Source of the DNA: Nocardioides nitrophenolicus
GTDB lineage: Bacteria; Actinomycetota; Actinomycetes; Propionibacteriales; Nocardioidaceae
Length of the DNA: 64,000 nt
Direction: 5' to 3'
NCBI RefSeq assembly: GCF_016907515.1
Contig: NZ_JAFBBY010000001.1
Coordinates: forward strand, 3,224,001 to 3,288,000
Shown here piece by piece: positions 1-8,096 of this stretch. Position numbers and translations under genes: made by a program. Each line of letters begins with the position of its first letter. Positions within the stretch are counted from its first letter, which is position 1. The notes beneath the pieces are model-generated. The model saw only the letters and a list, made by a program, of their open reading frames with translations. It was not told the origin of the DNA and did no database searches.

Positions 1-425
1 TCGCGACCGTGCTGCACACCTCGAACGAGCGGTCCGTCGGGCTGGTCCGCTCGCTGCCGGCCGCACCGTCGGTGCGCGAGACCGTCATCGCGCTGTGGGA
101 GGCGTCGACGACGCAGGGTCAGCTCGAGAGCTGCCAGCGCCTGTACGTCGAGGCGGCGGCCCTCGGCCTGCTCGGCAAGGAGCCCTACGCCAGCGTCGTG
201 GGTGAGTCGAACCGGACCTGGCTGCGGGCGCTCGCCGACCTCCTGGTGCGGGCGGGGTGCAGCCCCGAGCTCGCGCCGCGGGCCGCGAACCTGCTCGACG
301 CGGCGCTGATGGGACTCCAGCTCGACCTGCCGCTCGACCGCGGCACGGCCACCCTGGAGCAGTCCGTCGCCGACCTCGCGGACGCGGTCGGGGCGATCGC
401 CGCGGCGGGTCAGGGGAGCCGGTAG
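1..425 (+). CDS. TetR-type regulator, C-terminal part (5' end outside window)
   Basis: The reading frame is open from the first bases, so the start and the N-terminal DNA-binding domain lie upstream of the window. The visible ~140 residues are helical and Ala/Leu-rich, with features such as ALWEASTTQGQLESCQRLYVEA and a closing LLDAALMGLQLDLPL stretch. That looks like the ligand-binding and dimerisation half of a TetR-family repressor. The gene converges on mutY and the two 3' ends overlap by 16 bp, so the region between them cannot hold a separate terminator. The TetR assignment rests only on this C-terminal half; the ligand and targets cannot be read from it. Confidence 0.55.
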   Translation, partial: ATVLHTSNERSVGLVRSLPAAPSVRETVIALWEASTTQGQLESCQRLYVEAAALGLLGKEPYASVVGESNRTWLRALADLLVRAGCSPELAPRAANLLDAALMGLQLDLPLDRGTATLEQSVADLADAVGAIAAAGQGSR

Positions 426-1282
426 CGCCCGTCGGCGTCGAGGGCCGCGAGGCCGTCCGCCACGAGCGACGCCAGCGCCCGCTCGCGCTGGCCGGCGTCC
501 TCCCACACGACGTCGAGGCGCGCCTTCGGGACCGCGCCGGGAGCGTCGCGGAGCACCGCGAGCAGCCGGCCCCGGCACTGCCGATCGGTTCCCGCATAGG
601 TCTGCACCGGCCGCGGTGGTCCGTCGTACGCCGGAGCCCCGGCCCGCTGCCACGCGCACAGGTCCACGACGGGGCAGCCGGCGCAGCGCGGCCGGTCGGC
701 CGTGCACACGAGCGCGCCCAGCTCCATCACGGCGACCGACCAGGTCGCCGCGGTGGGAGCGTCCTGGGGGAGCAGCGCCGCCCCCAGGTCGCGCTCGGCG
801 CGGGTCACCGAGCGCGGCGGGAACTCGGTGCCGGTGATCGTGCGGGCCAGGACCCGCCGGACATTGGTGTCGAGCACCACCTGGCGCTGCCCGTAGGCGA
901 ACGCCGCCACGGCCGCGGCCGTGTAGTCGCCGATCCCGGGCAGGGCCAGCAGGTCGTCGTACGACGCCGGGACCTCGCCGCCGTGCTGCTCGGTGATCGC
1001 CACCGCCGCGGCGTGCAGCCGCAGCGCCCGGCGCGGGTAGCCCAGCCGTCCCCAGGCGCGGACCGCCTCGCCCGAGGACTCCGCCGCCAGCGCCGCGGGG
1101 GTCGGCCACCGGGTCAACCAGGCCTCGTGGACGGGCAGCACCCGCACCACCGGCGTCTGCTGCAGCATGAACTCGCTCACCAGCACCGACCACGGGCTCG
1201 CCTCGGGGCGGCGCCAGGGCAGGTCTCGGGCGTTCGCGTCGTACCAGTCCAGGACCGCGTCGACCAGGGTGCTCGTCGTCAT
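410..1282 (-). CDS. mutY: A/G-specific adenine glycosylase MutY
   Basis: MutY removes adenine mispaired with 8-oxoguanine, starting base-excision repair. The 290-residue protein has the HhH-GPD fold. The catalytic Glu is in SEFMLQQ (E37), the helix-hairpin-helix motif is LPGIGDYTAAAV (from residue 113), the catalytic Asp is in VLDTNVRR (D137), and four cysteines C192-x6-C199-x2-C202-x5-C208 form the [4Fe-4S] site. A long C-terminal NUDIX-like 8-oxoG recognition domain is absent; only about 80 residues follow the cluster, as is common in short actinobacterial MutYs. A GGAG sequence lies about 6 nt before the ATG. disA and radA lie nearby, as around mycobacterial mutY. Confidence 0.93.
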   Translation of the reverse strand: MTTSTLVDAVLDWYDANARDLPWRRPEASPWSVLVSEFMLQQTPVVRVLPVHEAWLTRWPTPAALAAESSGEAVRAWGRLGYPRRALRLHAAAVAITEQHGGEVPASYDDLLALPGIGDYTAAAVAAFAYGQRQVVLDTNVRRVLARTITGTEFPPRSVTRAERDLGAALLPQDAPTAATWSVAVMELGALVCTADRPRCAGCPVVDLCAWQRAGAPAYDGPPRPVQTYAGTDRQCRGRLLAVLRDAPGAVPKARLDVVWEDAGQRERALASLVADGLAALDADGRYRLP

Positions 1283-1364
1283 CGCGGCTCCATTGTGACC
1301 TGCCTCCCGCCGTCGATCACGGGCGGCCTCGGCGGGTCAGCCGGGTTCGTACGGCGCGGCTGAC

Positions 1365-1370
1365 TACCGT
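1365..1370 (+). promoter_or_regulatory. Leaderless-type -10 element TACCGT
   Basis: TACCGT sits exactly 6 nt before the ATG at 1377 and there is no Shine-Dalgarno sequence. In actinobacteria this spacing places the transcription start at the start codon. No convincing -35 was seen. Confidence 0.6.
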
Positions 1371-1376
1371 CGTCCC

Positions 1377-2138
1377 ATGCCCACGTCCCGCCAGCTCCCT
1401 CCCGGGGTCTACTGGCGGCGCCGGGTGTTCGTGCTCGGCATCGCGTTCGCTCTGGTGTTCGTGATCGCCCGGGTGCTCACCGCCGGCAGCGACGGCCGTT
1501 CGGGGGAGCAGCCGGCCGCCGAGCAGGCCGGCGGGCAGGTCGACCCGGCGGCGGACCCGAGCTCGGACGACACCGAGTCGGCCGGCGCCGAGGGCAGCCG
1601 TGGCACCGATGCCGCTGACGGCGCCGTGCCGCCGAGCGTGCCGACGACGCCGACGCTCGCCGTGCCCGACGGCGAGTGCGCGGCCGCGGACGTCCTGGTC
1701 ACCCCGTCGATCGCCGAGGGCGCCGTGGCCGGCCGCGACGTCGCGATCACGCTGTCCCTGCAGACCCGCGAGTCCGAGGCCTGCACCTGGCAGGTCAGCG
1801 CCGACAGCCTGGTCGTCAAGGTCGCCGAGGGCGGCCGGAACGTCTGGACCACCAGCCAGTGCCCGCAGGCCGTCGCGGCGCAGTCGGTCGTCGTACGTCG
1901 GGCGGTGCCGGCCGCCATCCAGCTCACCTGGGCCGAGGCCCGGGAGTCCACCGACGGCTGTACCCGCCGTGCTGGCTGGGCCGACCCCGGCTCCTTCACG
2001 GTCGCCGCGGCCGCGCTCGGGGGTGAGCCCGCCGAGGCGGACTTCGTCCTCAATGCACCCGTCGCCGAGACGATCCAGGTCACACCGGACGCGAAGAAGA
2101 CCAAGAAGCCGAAGAAGTCGAAGACCCCGGTCAACTGA
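1377..2138 (+). CDS. Single-pass membrane or exported protein of unknown function
   Basis: 253 residues. A basic N-terminus (YWRRR) is followed by one hydrophobic helix (about residues 18-35, VFVLGIAFALVFVIARVL), then an acidic, Ala/Ser/Gly-rich linker to about residue 90. A compact extracytoplasmic domain (about 95-235) has one Cys early and a CTW...C...C pattern later, and the tail is Lys-rich (KKTKKPKKSK). The layout suggests a membrane-anchored domain outside the cell with possible disulfides. I do not recognise the family. The start is set by a -10-like TACCGT six bases upstream. The NHL-repeat gene follows on the same strand after 133 bp. Confidence 0.7.
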   Translation: MPTSRQLPPGVYWRRRVFVLGIAFALVFVIARVLTAGSDGRSGEQPAAEQAGGQVDPAADPSSDDTESAGAEGSRGTDAADGAVPPSVPTTPTLAVPDGECAAADVLVTPSIAEGAVAGRDVAITLSLQTRESEACTWQVSADSLVVKVAEGGRNVWTTSQCPQAVAAQSVVVRRAVPAAIQLTWAEARESTDGCTRRAGWADPGSFTVAAAALGGEPAEADFVLNAPVAETIQVTPDAKKTKKPKKSKTPVN

Positions 2139-2271
2139 CCGGCGTCGGCCGGGGCCGGCCGGCGTATCGACGATCTGCGAACGCGACGGGCTCTCGACGT
2201 TTGGTTCCCGGACCCGCCCGGGAACCCGGCGGACGATCTCTGTCCGACGGTCGGTGAAGGGTGTGGGTTCG

Positions 2272-3561
2272 ATGGTGTCGAGAGGGCTTCGTTCGAGGGT
2301 GCTGGGTGCCGCTGTCGCCGGGCTGGTGGGCGTGGGTGTGCTGAGCCCGGCGCCGGGAGCGGTGGCGGCCGACCCGGGGCCCGCGGGCTACGCGTACGCC
2401 ACGGAGTGGATCTACTCGACCGACGCCTCCGAGGTGCCGCAGGCCGTGGCGACCGACGCGGCCGGAAGGGTCTACGCGGTCGGCCCCAACTCCGGCTACG
2501 GCGACGACAACTCCACGGTGCGGGCCTACGACCCCAACGGCGGGCTGGTGACCCAGTGGGAGGTGCCCTTCCCCAATATCGGCGACCTGACCGTGGACGC
2601 CGCGGGCAACGTCCACGTCGGCGACTACTCCGGCCATGTCCCGTCGGACGTCCCGGCCGGGGTCTACGTCTACTCCCCGGCCGGCGCCTACCTGCGGTGG
2701 TACCCGATGCGGCCCTGCTGTGACGTCAACGAGACCGTGGGCGGGATCGGCATCGGGCCCAACGGGCGTACCTATGTCGCCAGCCCGACCAGCGACCAGG
2801 TCGTCGTCTTCAACGCCGACGGCACGCGGTACAAGACGTTCAGCGGCTCTGGCGTTGCGCCGGGGCGGCTGAAGTCGCCGTGGGGGCTCGACGTGGCTCC
2901 CGACGGGAGCGTCGTGGTCGCCGATCGCGACAACAGCCGGGTCCAGGTGTTCACCGCCGAGGGCGTCTACGTCACCGGTTGGGGACAGTCGGGCACGGGG
3001 CCGGGGCAGTTCGTGACCGCCGCGAGCAGCTTCAACGTCGAGGTGCGCGACGACGGCCTGGTCTACGTGGTCGACGGCACCGACCGGGTGCAGGTGTTCA
3101 CCCTCGCCGGTCAGTACCTCGGCACGGTACTCGCGACGACCAAGCGGAGCGGAGACACCATGACCGGCCTGACCGGTGTCGCCTTCGGCCCGCAGCGCGA
3201 GCTCTACGTAGCCGGCAAGCTGTTCCCGTTCGAGAACGGCGTCGCGAAGTACGTCCTCGCCGGTACCGGCGCCGGTGTGGCCAAGGTGAAGGCGCCGAAG
3301 CGCGGGGTGCAGGTCACCAAGCGGAAGGTGCGGCTCACGGTGCGGTGTGTCAGCGCGACGCCGTGCTCGGGCACGCTGAGCCTGACGGTGAAGGGCAAGC
3401 CGGTCGCGACGCCGAAGGCCTACGCCGTCGCCCCGGGCGGCGAGGCCAAGGTCGCGGTGAAGCTGACCAAGAAGGGGCTGAAGAAGGTCCGCAAGAAGCC
3501 GGTGACCAAGGCGGTGGCGAGCGTGACCGGCGGGGCGACGAAGGTCAAGATCCGGCGCTGA
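2272..3561 (+). CDS. Secreted NHL-repeat beta-propeller protein
   Basis: 429 residues. A signal peptide is evident: a basic start MVSRGLRSR, a hydrophobic core GAAVAGLVGVGVL, and a likely cleavage after GAVAA. The body has at least five NHL-type blades with motifs such as GLDVAPDGSVVVADRDNSRVQVF and GIGIGPNGRTYVASP. NHL propellers usually bind proteins or polysaccharides. The last ~95 residues form a separate Lys/Val-rich, probably Ig-like beta domain with a Cys pair. The ATG at 2272 was chosen because GAAGGG lies about 10 nt upstream and the signal peptide begins there; the in-frame GTG at 2254 is less likely. No enzymatic motif is visible, so the role is unknown beyond an extracellular scaffold. 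Confidence 0.8.
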   Translation: MVSRGLRSRVLGAAVAGLVGVGVLSPAPGAVAADPGPAGYAYATEWIYSTDASEVPQAVATDAAGRVYAVGPNSGYGDDNSTVRAYDPNGGLVTQWEVPFPNIGDLTVDAAGNVHVGDYSGHVPSDVPAGVYVYSPAGAYLRWYPMRPCCDVNETVGGIGIGPNGRTYVASPTSDQVVVFNADGTRYKTFSGSGVAPGRLKSPWGLDVAPDGSVVVADRDNSRVQVFTAEGVYVTGWGQSGTGPGQFVTAASSFNVEVRDDGLVYVVDGTDRVQVFTLAGQYLGTVLATTKRSGDTMTGLTGVAFGPQRELYVAGKLFPFENGVAKYVLAGTGAGVAKVKAPKRGVQVTKRKVRLTVRCVSATPCSGTLSLTVKGKPVATPKAYAVAPGGEAKVAVKLTKKGLKKVRKKPVTKAVASVTGGATKVKIRR

Positions 3562-3602
3562 GCCGACCGTTTGTCACGGGGACGGCGGGGGAGGAGGAGT
3601 CG

Positions 3603-3989
3603 GTGGACGTCTCACGGATTCTCGGGACCGGAGCGGTGCTGCTGCTCGGGGCTGCTCTGACCGGCTGCGGCGGCCCGCCGGGCGACGCGAGCGCTCACGA
3701 GTTCTGTGCCACCTGGCAGCAGGACTCGGGCAACGGAGTCGAGGGCGCGCGCGACCGGGCGGCGGCGCTCGAGGAGGTCGGTACGCCGGCCGGCCTCGGC
3801 GACGACGCCCGCGACGGCTTCGAGATCTTCGTCGAGCAGCTCGGCAGCATCGACGCGGAGCAGCTCACCCAGCTCGACCAGGTCGCGGCCGACGTCACCA
3901 GCCTCGCGGACGTCTACGGGATCGACGAGGACGAGGCGGAGGACGTGCTCGCGTTCTTCGACTACGTCACCGCGACCTGCGCGGAGTAG
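3603..3989 (+). CDS. Small putative lipoprotein
   Basis: 128 residues with a lipoprotein signal: hydrophobic segment TGAVLLLGAALTGC, with the lipidated Cys at position 22. The mature part is short, acidic and helical (many Glu/Asp, e.g. EQLTQLDQVAADV), with Cys35 and a penultimate-region Cys that could pair. The GTG start is supported by a strong GAGGAGGAG about 4 nt upstream. It follows the NHL gene by about 40 bp on the same strand and may be co-transcribed with it; it converges on disA. No family recognised. Confidence 0.72.
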   Translation: MDVSRILGTGAVLLLGAALTGCGGPPGDASAHEFCATWQQDSGNGVEGARDRAAALEEVGTPAGLGDDARDGFEIFVEQLGSIDAEQLTQLDQVAADVTSLADVYGIDEDEAEDVLAFFDYVTATCAE

Positions 3990-4003
3990 GCCCTCGGGTC
4001 GAC

Positions 4004-5077
4004 CTAGACGTAGCGCTCGAGGATCGTCGACTCCGCGAGCCGGCTCAGCCCCTCACGGACACTGCGGGCGCGCAGCTCACCGACGCCCTCGACTGCCTGG
4101 AGGTCGTCGATGCCGGCCGAGAGCAGCTTCTGGAGGGTGCCGAAGTGGTCGACCAGGCCCTCGATGACGCTGGCCGGCAGCCGCGGCACCTTGGTGAGCA
4201 GCCGGTAGCCGCGCGGCGCGACGGCGCCGTCGAGGTGCTCGCCGGTGCCGATGCCGAGGACCTTCGCCACCGCCGACGGGTCGACCAGGTCGGTCGAGGA
4301 GAGCTGCTCCAGCTTGCCGAGCAGGTCGCCGGGCTCGCGGCTGCGGCGCCGGGAGGGGGCGTAGTCGCGGATCACCAGCTCGCGCTCGGTGTCGACGCCG
4401 GTGACCAGCTCCTCGAGCTGGAGCGCGAGCAGCCGGCCGTCGGTGCCGAGCTCGAGCACGTAGTCCTCGATCTCGCGCGCGATCCGGCTGACCATCTCCA
4501 GCCGCTGAGCGACGACCGCGACATCGCGCACCGTCACCAGGTCCTCGATCTCCAGCGCGGACAGGGTGCTGGAGACCTCGTCGAGGCGCAGCTTGTAGCG
4601 CTCCAGGGTCGCCAGCGCCTGGTTGGCGCGGGACAGGATCTGACCGGAGTCCTCGAGCACGTGGCGGGTCTCGCCGACGTACGCCGCGATGATCTGCATC
4701 GACTGGGACACCGAGATCACCGGGTGACCGGTCTGCTTCGCGACCCGGTCGGCGGTGCGGTGGCGGGTGCCGGTCTCCTCCGAGGGGATGCTCTGGTCCG
4801 GCATCAGGTGGACCGCCGCCCGGATGATCCGGTTCACCGCGCCGTCGACGATGATCGCGCCGTCCATCTTGGCCAGCTCGCGCAGGCCGGTGGCGGTGAA
4901 CGGCACGTCGAGCTCGAAGCCGCCCGTGCACAGGCTGTCGACCAGCCGGTCCTGCCCGAGCACGATCAGCGCTCCGGTGCGGCCGCGGAGGATCCGCTCG
5001 AGTCCGTCGCGCAAGGGCGTACCGGGGGCGATGGACGCGAGGGCCTCGCGGAGTCGGGGATCGGCCGACGTGACCAC
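4004..5077 (-). CDS. disA: DNA integrity scanning diadenylate cyclase DisA
   Basis: DisA makes cyclic di-AMP from two ATP and scans DNA for branched structures that inhibit it. The DAC domain fills residues 1-145, with the hallmark [10 protein letters not shown] (DGA at 72-74) and TRHRTAD (RHRTA 105-109). A helical spine follows, and the C-terminal ~60 residues hold the RuvA-like helix-hairpin-helix region ([15 protein letters not shown]). I place the start at the GTG at 5077 because AGGGAG precedes it by about 7 nt; an in-frame GTG at 5116 would add 13 residues and has no good ribosome site. It is the last gene of a minus-strand group with a GNAT and an IMPase-like gene downstream of radA. 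Confidence 0.93.
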   Translation of the reverse strand: MVTSADPRLREALASIAPGTPLRDGLERILRGRTGALIVLGQDRLVDSLCTGGFELDVPFTATGLRELAKMDGAIIVDGAVNRIIRAAVHLMPDQSIPSEETGTRHRTADRVAKQTGHPVISVSQSMQIIAAYVGETRHVLEDSGQILSRANQALATLERYKLRLDEVSSTLSALEIEDLVTVRDVAVVAQRLEMVSRIAREIEDYVLELGTDGRLLALQLEELVTGVDTERELVIRDYAPSRRRSREPGDLLGKLEQLSSTDLVDPSAVAKVLGIGTGEHLDGAVAPRGYRLLTKVPRLPASVIEGLVDHFGTLQKLLSAGIDDLQAVEGVGELRARSVREGLSRLAESTILERYV

Positions 5078-5137
5078 TGGTGCTCCCTGCTGATGTGCTG
5101 CTCGGACAGGTCTCACCCTATCCGCGCGGGGTGCACC

Positions 5138-6016
5138 TCATGCCTGGTTATTCGGTAGGTGGTGTCGTCGTGGCGGGCGACTGTCGTGGATGGTGGCCGC
5201 GGCGGGGCGGTCGGAGGCGGTGACGGCTGCCAGGTGCGGGGCGACCAGGTCGGTCAGCCGTCGGTGGGTCGCGGCGTCGGCGGCGATGATCAGCCCGCGT
5301 CCGGAGGCGAGCTCGGAGCCGCTGAGATCGGTCACGACGCAGCCCGCCGCGCGGCACAGCGCGATTCCCGCTGCGAAGTGGACGCTGTCGACGACGGCGC
5401 CGTCGCTGACATAGCCGGCGCGCCGGCCCGCCGCCACCCAGGCGAGGGCCAACGTGGTCGATCCGACCCGCGGCCCGAAGGCGGCGCGGAAGGCGGCGTC
5501 GATCACCTGCGCGCCCACGAACGGACGGTCGAGCGGCCCGTCGCAGTTGACGTCGACCAGTCGAGACGCGCGCGACGGGGCCAGCGGGAGGTCGGTGCCG
5601 TCGGCGCTCCGGAGCGCGGCGCGCACGCCGTCGGTCCAGAACACCTCGCCGGCGATCGGGTCGGAGGTCGCGGCGACCAGGGTGAGGGCGCCGTCGACGA
5701 GCGCCACGTTGACTGCCACCAGCGGCGTGCGTGCGGCGAAGTTGACGGTGCCGCACAGCGGGTCGACCAGCCACCGGCGGGACGCGGTCGCGGCACCCCG
5801 GCGTCCGGTCTCCTCGCCTTCGACGGCGTCGTCGGGGCGAGCGGCGGTGATCACGTCGAGCATGGCGTGCTCCGCCTCGAGGTCGACGTTCGTCGCGAAG
5901 TCGAGACCGGTCTTCGCCTGGATGCGGAGCGCCTGCCCGTAGCCGGCCCGCACGGTCGTCGTACCGGCGGCAAGGGCCGCCAGGGCGACGTCGAGGTCAT
6001 GCTCCGGCGCGGTCAC
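5138..6016 (-). CDS. Inositol monophosphatase-like protein with altered metal site
   Basis: 292 residues of the IMPase/HisN/CysQ fold: ATNVDLEAE, GEETG (the Glu metal ligand), a motif-A segment at 82-93, and a C-terminal AAGIALCRAAGC. Active members use a DPxDGT motif and a WDxAAG motif to hold Mg2+. Here motif A reads DPLCGT (Cys88 in place of the second Asp) and the second motif reads VHFAAG (His213 in place of Asp, Val in place of Trp). E69 and D85 remain. The normal two- or three-Mg chemistry is therefore doubtful. The protein may be inactive or use another metal through Cys and His. It is coupled to the GNAT gene by an ATGA overlap and lies 60 bp before disA. Confidence 0.8.
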   Translation of the reverse strand: MTAPEHDLDVALAALAAGTTTVRAGYGQALRIQAKTGLDFATNVDLEAEHAMLDVITAARPDDAVEGEETGRRGAATASRRWLVDPLCGTVNFAARTPLVAVNVALVDGALTLVAATSDPIAGEVFWTDGVRAALRSADGTDLPLAPSRASRLVDVNCDGPLDRPFVGAQVIDAAFRAAFGPRVGSTTLALAWVAAGRRAGYVSDGAVVDSVHFAAGIALCRAAGCVVTDLSGSELASGRGLIIAADAATHRRLTDLVAPHLAAVTASDRPAAATIHDSRPPRRHHLPNNQA

Positions 6017-6495
6017 GGCAACGGGTCCGTCGGGGTGAGGTCGGTGCCGAAGACCAGCGCCGGTCCGCCGTGGGCGTGCACCTCGCCCTCGAGGGCCAGG
6101 CCGATCCTCGCGGCCACGCGCTGGGACGGGAGGTTGTCCGGACGGATGATCGCCACCAGGTGGTCGATCCCGGCCTCCCGGGCGGCGTCGCGGACGGCCG
6201 CCGCGGCCTCGGACGCATAGCCCCGGCGGCGCAGGGGCGCACGGACGTGCCAGCCGACCTCGACCAGCTGCTCACCCTCGACCGGCTGCAGGGTCAGCCC
6301 GCAGTCGCCGACGAACTCACCGGCATGGGTCTCGATCACCCACAGCCCGAAGCCGTAGGTCTCGTAGTTCTGGAGGGTCCACTCGATCCAGCCCTGGGGA
6401 CCTCGGGTGCCACCGATGTCCAGCGTCGCGATCAGGGAGAGGTCGCCGGTGTGCATCGGGCGAAACCGGAGTCTCGGCGTCGGCGGTGGAAGCAC
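6013..6495 (-). CDS. GNAT-family N-acetyltransferase (RimJ/RimL type)
   Basis: 160 residues with the GNAT layout: the opening TPRLRFRPM strand, a central beta-bulge strand EVGWHVRAPLRRRGYASEAA carrying the acetyl-CoA pyrophosphate loop (R-R-G-Y-A), and a closing NLPSQRVAARIGLALEGE typical of the RimJ/L-like acetyltransferase_3 branch. These proteins acetylate protein N-termini, ribosomal proteins or small amines; the substrate here is unknown. The GTG start lies 7 nt after a -10-like TAGAGT. The 3' end overlaps the start of the IMPase-like gene by 4 bp, so the two are translationally coupled. Confidence 0.85.
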   Translation of the reverse strand: MLPPPTPRLRFRPMHTGDLSLIATLDIGGTRGPQGWIEWTLQNYETYGFGLWVIETHAGEFVGDCGLTLQPVEGEQLVEVGWHVRAPLRRRGYASEAAAAVRDAAREAGIDHLVAIIRPDNLPSQRVAARIGLALEGEVHAHGGPALVFGTDLTPTDPLP

Positions 6496-6502
6496 CCTGG
6501 GA

Positions 6503-6508
6503 ACTCTA
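6503..6508 (-). promoter_or_regulatory. Leaderless-type -10 element TAGAGT for the GNAT-IMPase-disA group
   Basis: Reading the minus strand, TAGAGT is followed by 7 nt and then the GTG start of the GNAT gene at 6495. This suggests the three downstream genes, including disA, have their own promoter separate from radA. Confidence 0.55.
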
Positions 6509-6547
6509 GGCCAGCGAGCGCGGTCGGGCGGGCGGGAGCGACGTGGG

Positions 6548-7978
6548 CTACTCGACCACCTCCAACGCGTGCTTGGTACGACGGTCGAGGTGGAGGGCGG
6601 TGAGGGCCGAGGCGACGTCGGGGACCTCGATGACGCGCATGCCGTCGACGGTGCGCTGGCTGGCGGCGCGGCGTACGCCCTGGGCGGTGCCGGGGTCGGC
6701 GGGGACGACGGCCATGGCGAAGCCGAGGCGGGCGGCCTCGGCGAGCCGCTGGGGGAGGTCGCGGACCCGGCGCAGCTCGCCGGAGAGGCCGATCTCGCCG
6801 AGGGCGACGACGCCGGCGGGCGGGGCGCTGACGAAGTGGGCGGATGCGACGGCGACGGCGAGGGCGAGGTCGGCGCCGGGGTCGCTGAGGCGGGCGCCGC
6901 CGACGGTCGAGGCGAAGACGTCGTGCTGGTGGAGGCGGATGCCGCAGTGCTGCTGGAGCACGGCGAGGATCATCGCCAGCCGGGAGCCGTCGATCCCCGA
7001 GGTGGTACGCCGAGGCCGCTCGGCGGGCGACAGCGTCACCAGGCCCTGCACCTCGGCCAGCAGCGGGCGGCGCCCCTCCATCGAGACGGCGACGCACGTG
7101 CCGGGGACGCGGCCGTGGTGGCGCTCGACGAAGATCCCGGTCGGGTCGTCGACGGTGCGGATGCCGTCGGGGCCGAGGTCGAAGCAGCCGACCTCGTCGA
7201 CCGGGCCGAACCGGTTCTTGACCGCGCGCAGCATCCGGAACCGGGAGTTGCGCTCGCCCTCGAAGTGCAGCACCACGTCGACGAGGTGTTCCAGCACGCG
7301 GGGGCCGGCGATCGCGCCGTCCTTGGTGACGTGGCCGATCATCACCACGGTGATGTCGCGGCTCTTGGCCATCCGCACCAGCGCCTGCGCGACCTCCTTG
7401 ACCTGGGTGACCCCGCCGGGGACCCCGTCGACGCCGGAGGCGCTGATCGTCTGGACCGAGTCGATGACGACGGTGCTCGGGCGGACCTGCTCGATGTGGG
7501 TGAGCACCGCGCCGAGGTCGGTCTCGGCGGCGAGGTAGAGCTGGTCGTGGATGCCGCCCGTGCGGTCGGCGCGCAGCCGCACCTGGGCGGCCGACTCCTC
7601 GCCGGTGACGTAGAGGGTGCGCTGGCGGGCGGCGGCAGTGCGCGCCGCCACCTCGAGCAGCAGGGTCGACTTGCCGACGCCCGGCTCGCCGGCGAGGAGG
7701 ACGGCCGCGCCCGGCACCAGGCCGCCGCCGAGCACCCGGTCGAGCTCCGGCACGCCGGAGCGGTGGTGGACGGCCCGCTCGGCGGAGACCTGGCCGATCG
7801 GGACCGCGGCACTGGTCACCGGGGCGGCGGACGTGCGCCCCGAAGGGCTGGCGCTCGCGGTGGCGACCTCGGACACCGAGCCCCAGGCCTGGCACTCCCC
7901 GCACCGGCCCACCCAGCGCGCGGTGGACCACCCGCACTCGCTGCAGCGGTAAGTCGAACGTGTTTTCGAACCAGCCAT
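6548..7978 (-). CDS. radA: DNA repair protein RadA (Sms)
   Basis: RadA is a RecA-like, DnaB-like helicase that promotes branch migration during recombination. The 476 residues contain an N-terminal zinc finger (C12-x2-C15 and C26-x2-C29), Walker A GEPGVGKS (97-104), the RadA-specific KNRFG motif near the middle, and a C-terminal Lon-protease-like domain (GGARLSDPGADLALAVAVASA) that lacks a catalytic Ser-Lys dyad, as usual for the family. The ATG at 7978 begins the zinc finger correctly and lies 6 nt after TACTGT with no Shine-Dalgarno sequence. The gene stands head-to-head with the sensor kinase gene. Confidence 0.95.
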   Translation of the reverse strand: MAGSKTRSTYRCSECGWSTARWVGRCGECQAWGSVSEVATASASPSGRTSAAPVTSAAVPIGQVSAERAVHHRSGVPELDRVLGGGLVPGAAVLLAGEPGVGKSTLLLEVAARTAAARQRTLYVTGEESAAQVRLRADRTGGIHDQLYLAAETDLGAVLTHIEQVRPSTVVIDSVQTISASGVDGVPGGVTQVKEVAQALVRMAKSRDITVVMIGHVTKDGAIAGPRVLEHLVDVVLHFEGERNSRFRMLRAVKNRFGPVDEVGCFDLGPDGIRTVDDPTGIFVERHHGRVPGTCVAVSMEGRRPLLAEVQGLVTLSPAERPRRTTSGIDGSRLAMILAVLQQHCGIRLHQHDVFASTVGGARLSDPGADLALAVAVASAHFVSAPPAGVVALGEIGLSGELRRVRDLPQRLAEAARLGFAMAVVPADPGTAQGVRRAASQRTVDGMRVIEVPDVASALTALHLDRRTKHALEVVE

Positions 7979-7984
7979 GGCACG

Positions 7985-7990
7985 ACAGTA
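7985..7990 (-). promoter_or_regulatory. Leaderless-type -10 element TACTGT for radA
   Basis: On the minus strand TACTGT is followed by 6 nt and the ATG at 7978. No ribosome site is present, so the transcript probably starts at or next to the A of ATG. Confidence 0.6.
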
Positions 7991-8096
7991 GATCAGGGGT
8001 CCGACAGAACCGGTGTGGCACGCGGCGGTGGTGGAAAAGGGCCTGGCCGGGCCGCCCGGTGCCGACGGATCCGGGGCGATGGGAAAGGCTGGCCCC

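Noticed and set aside
1600..2271. N-terminal extension of the NHL-repeat protein
   Set aside because: The extension overlaps the preceding gene in another frame and is Arg/Pro/Ser shadow sequence; the signal peptide begins at the ATG at 2272.
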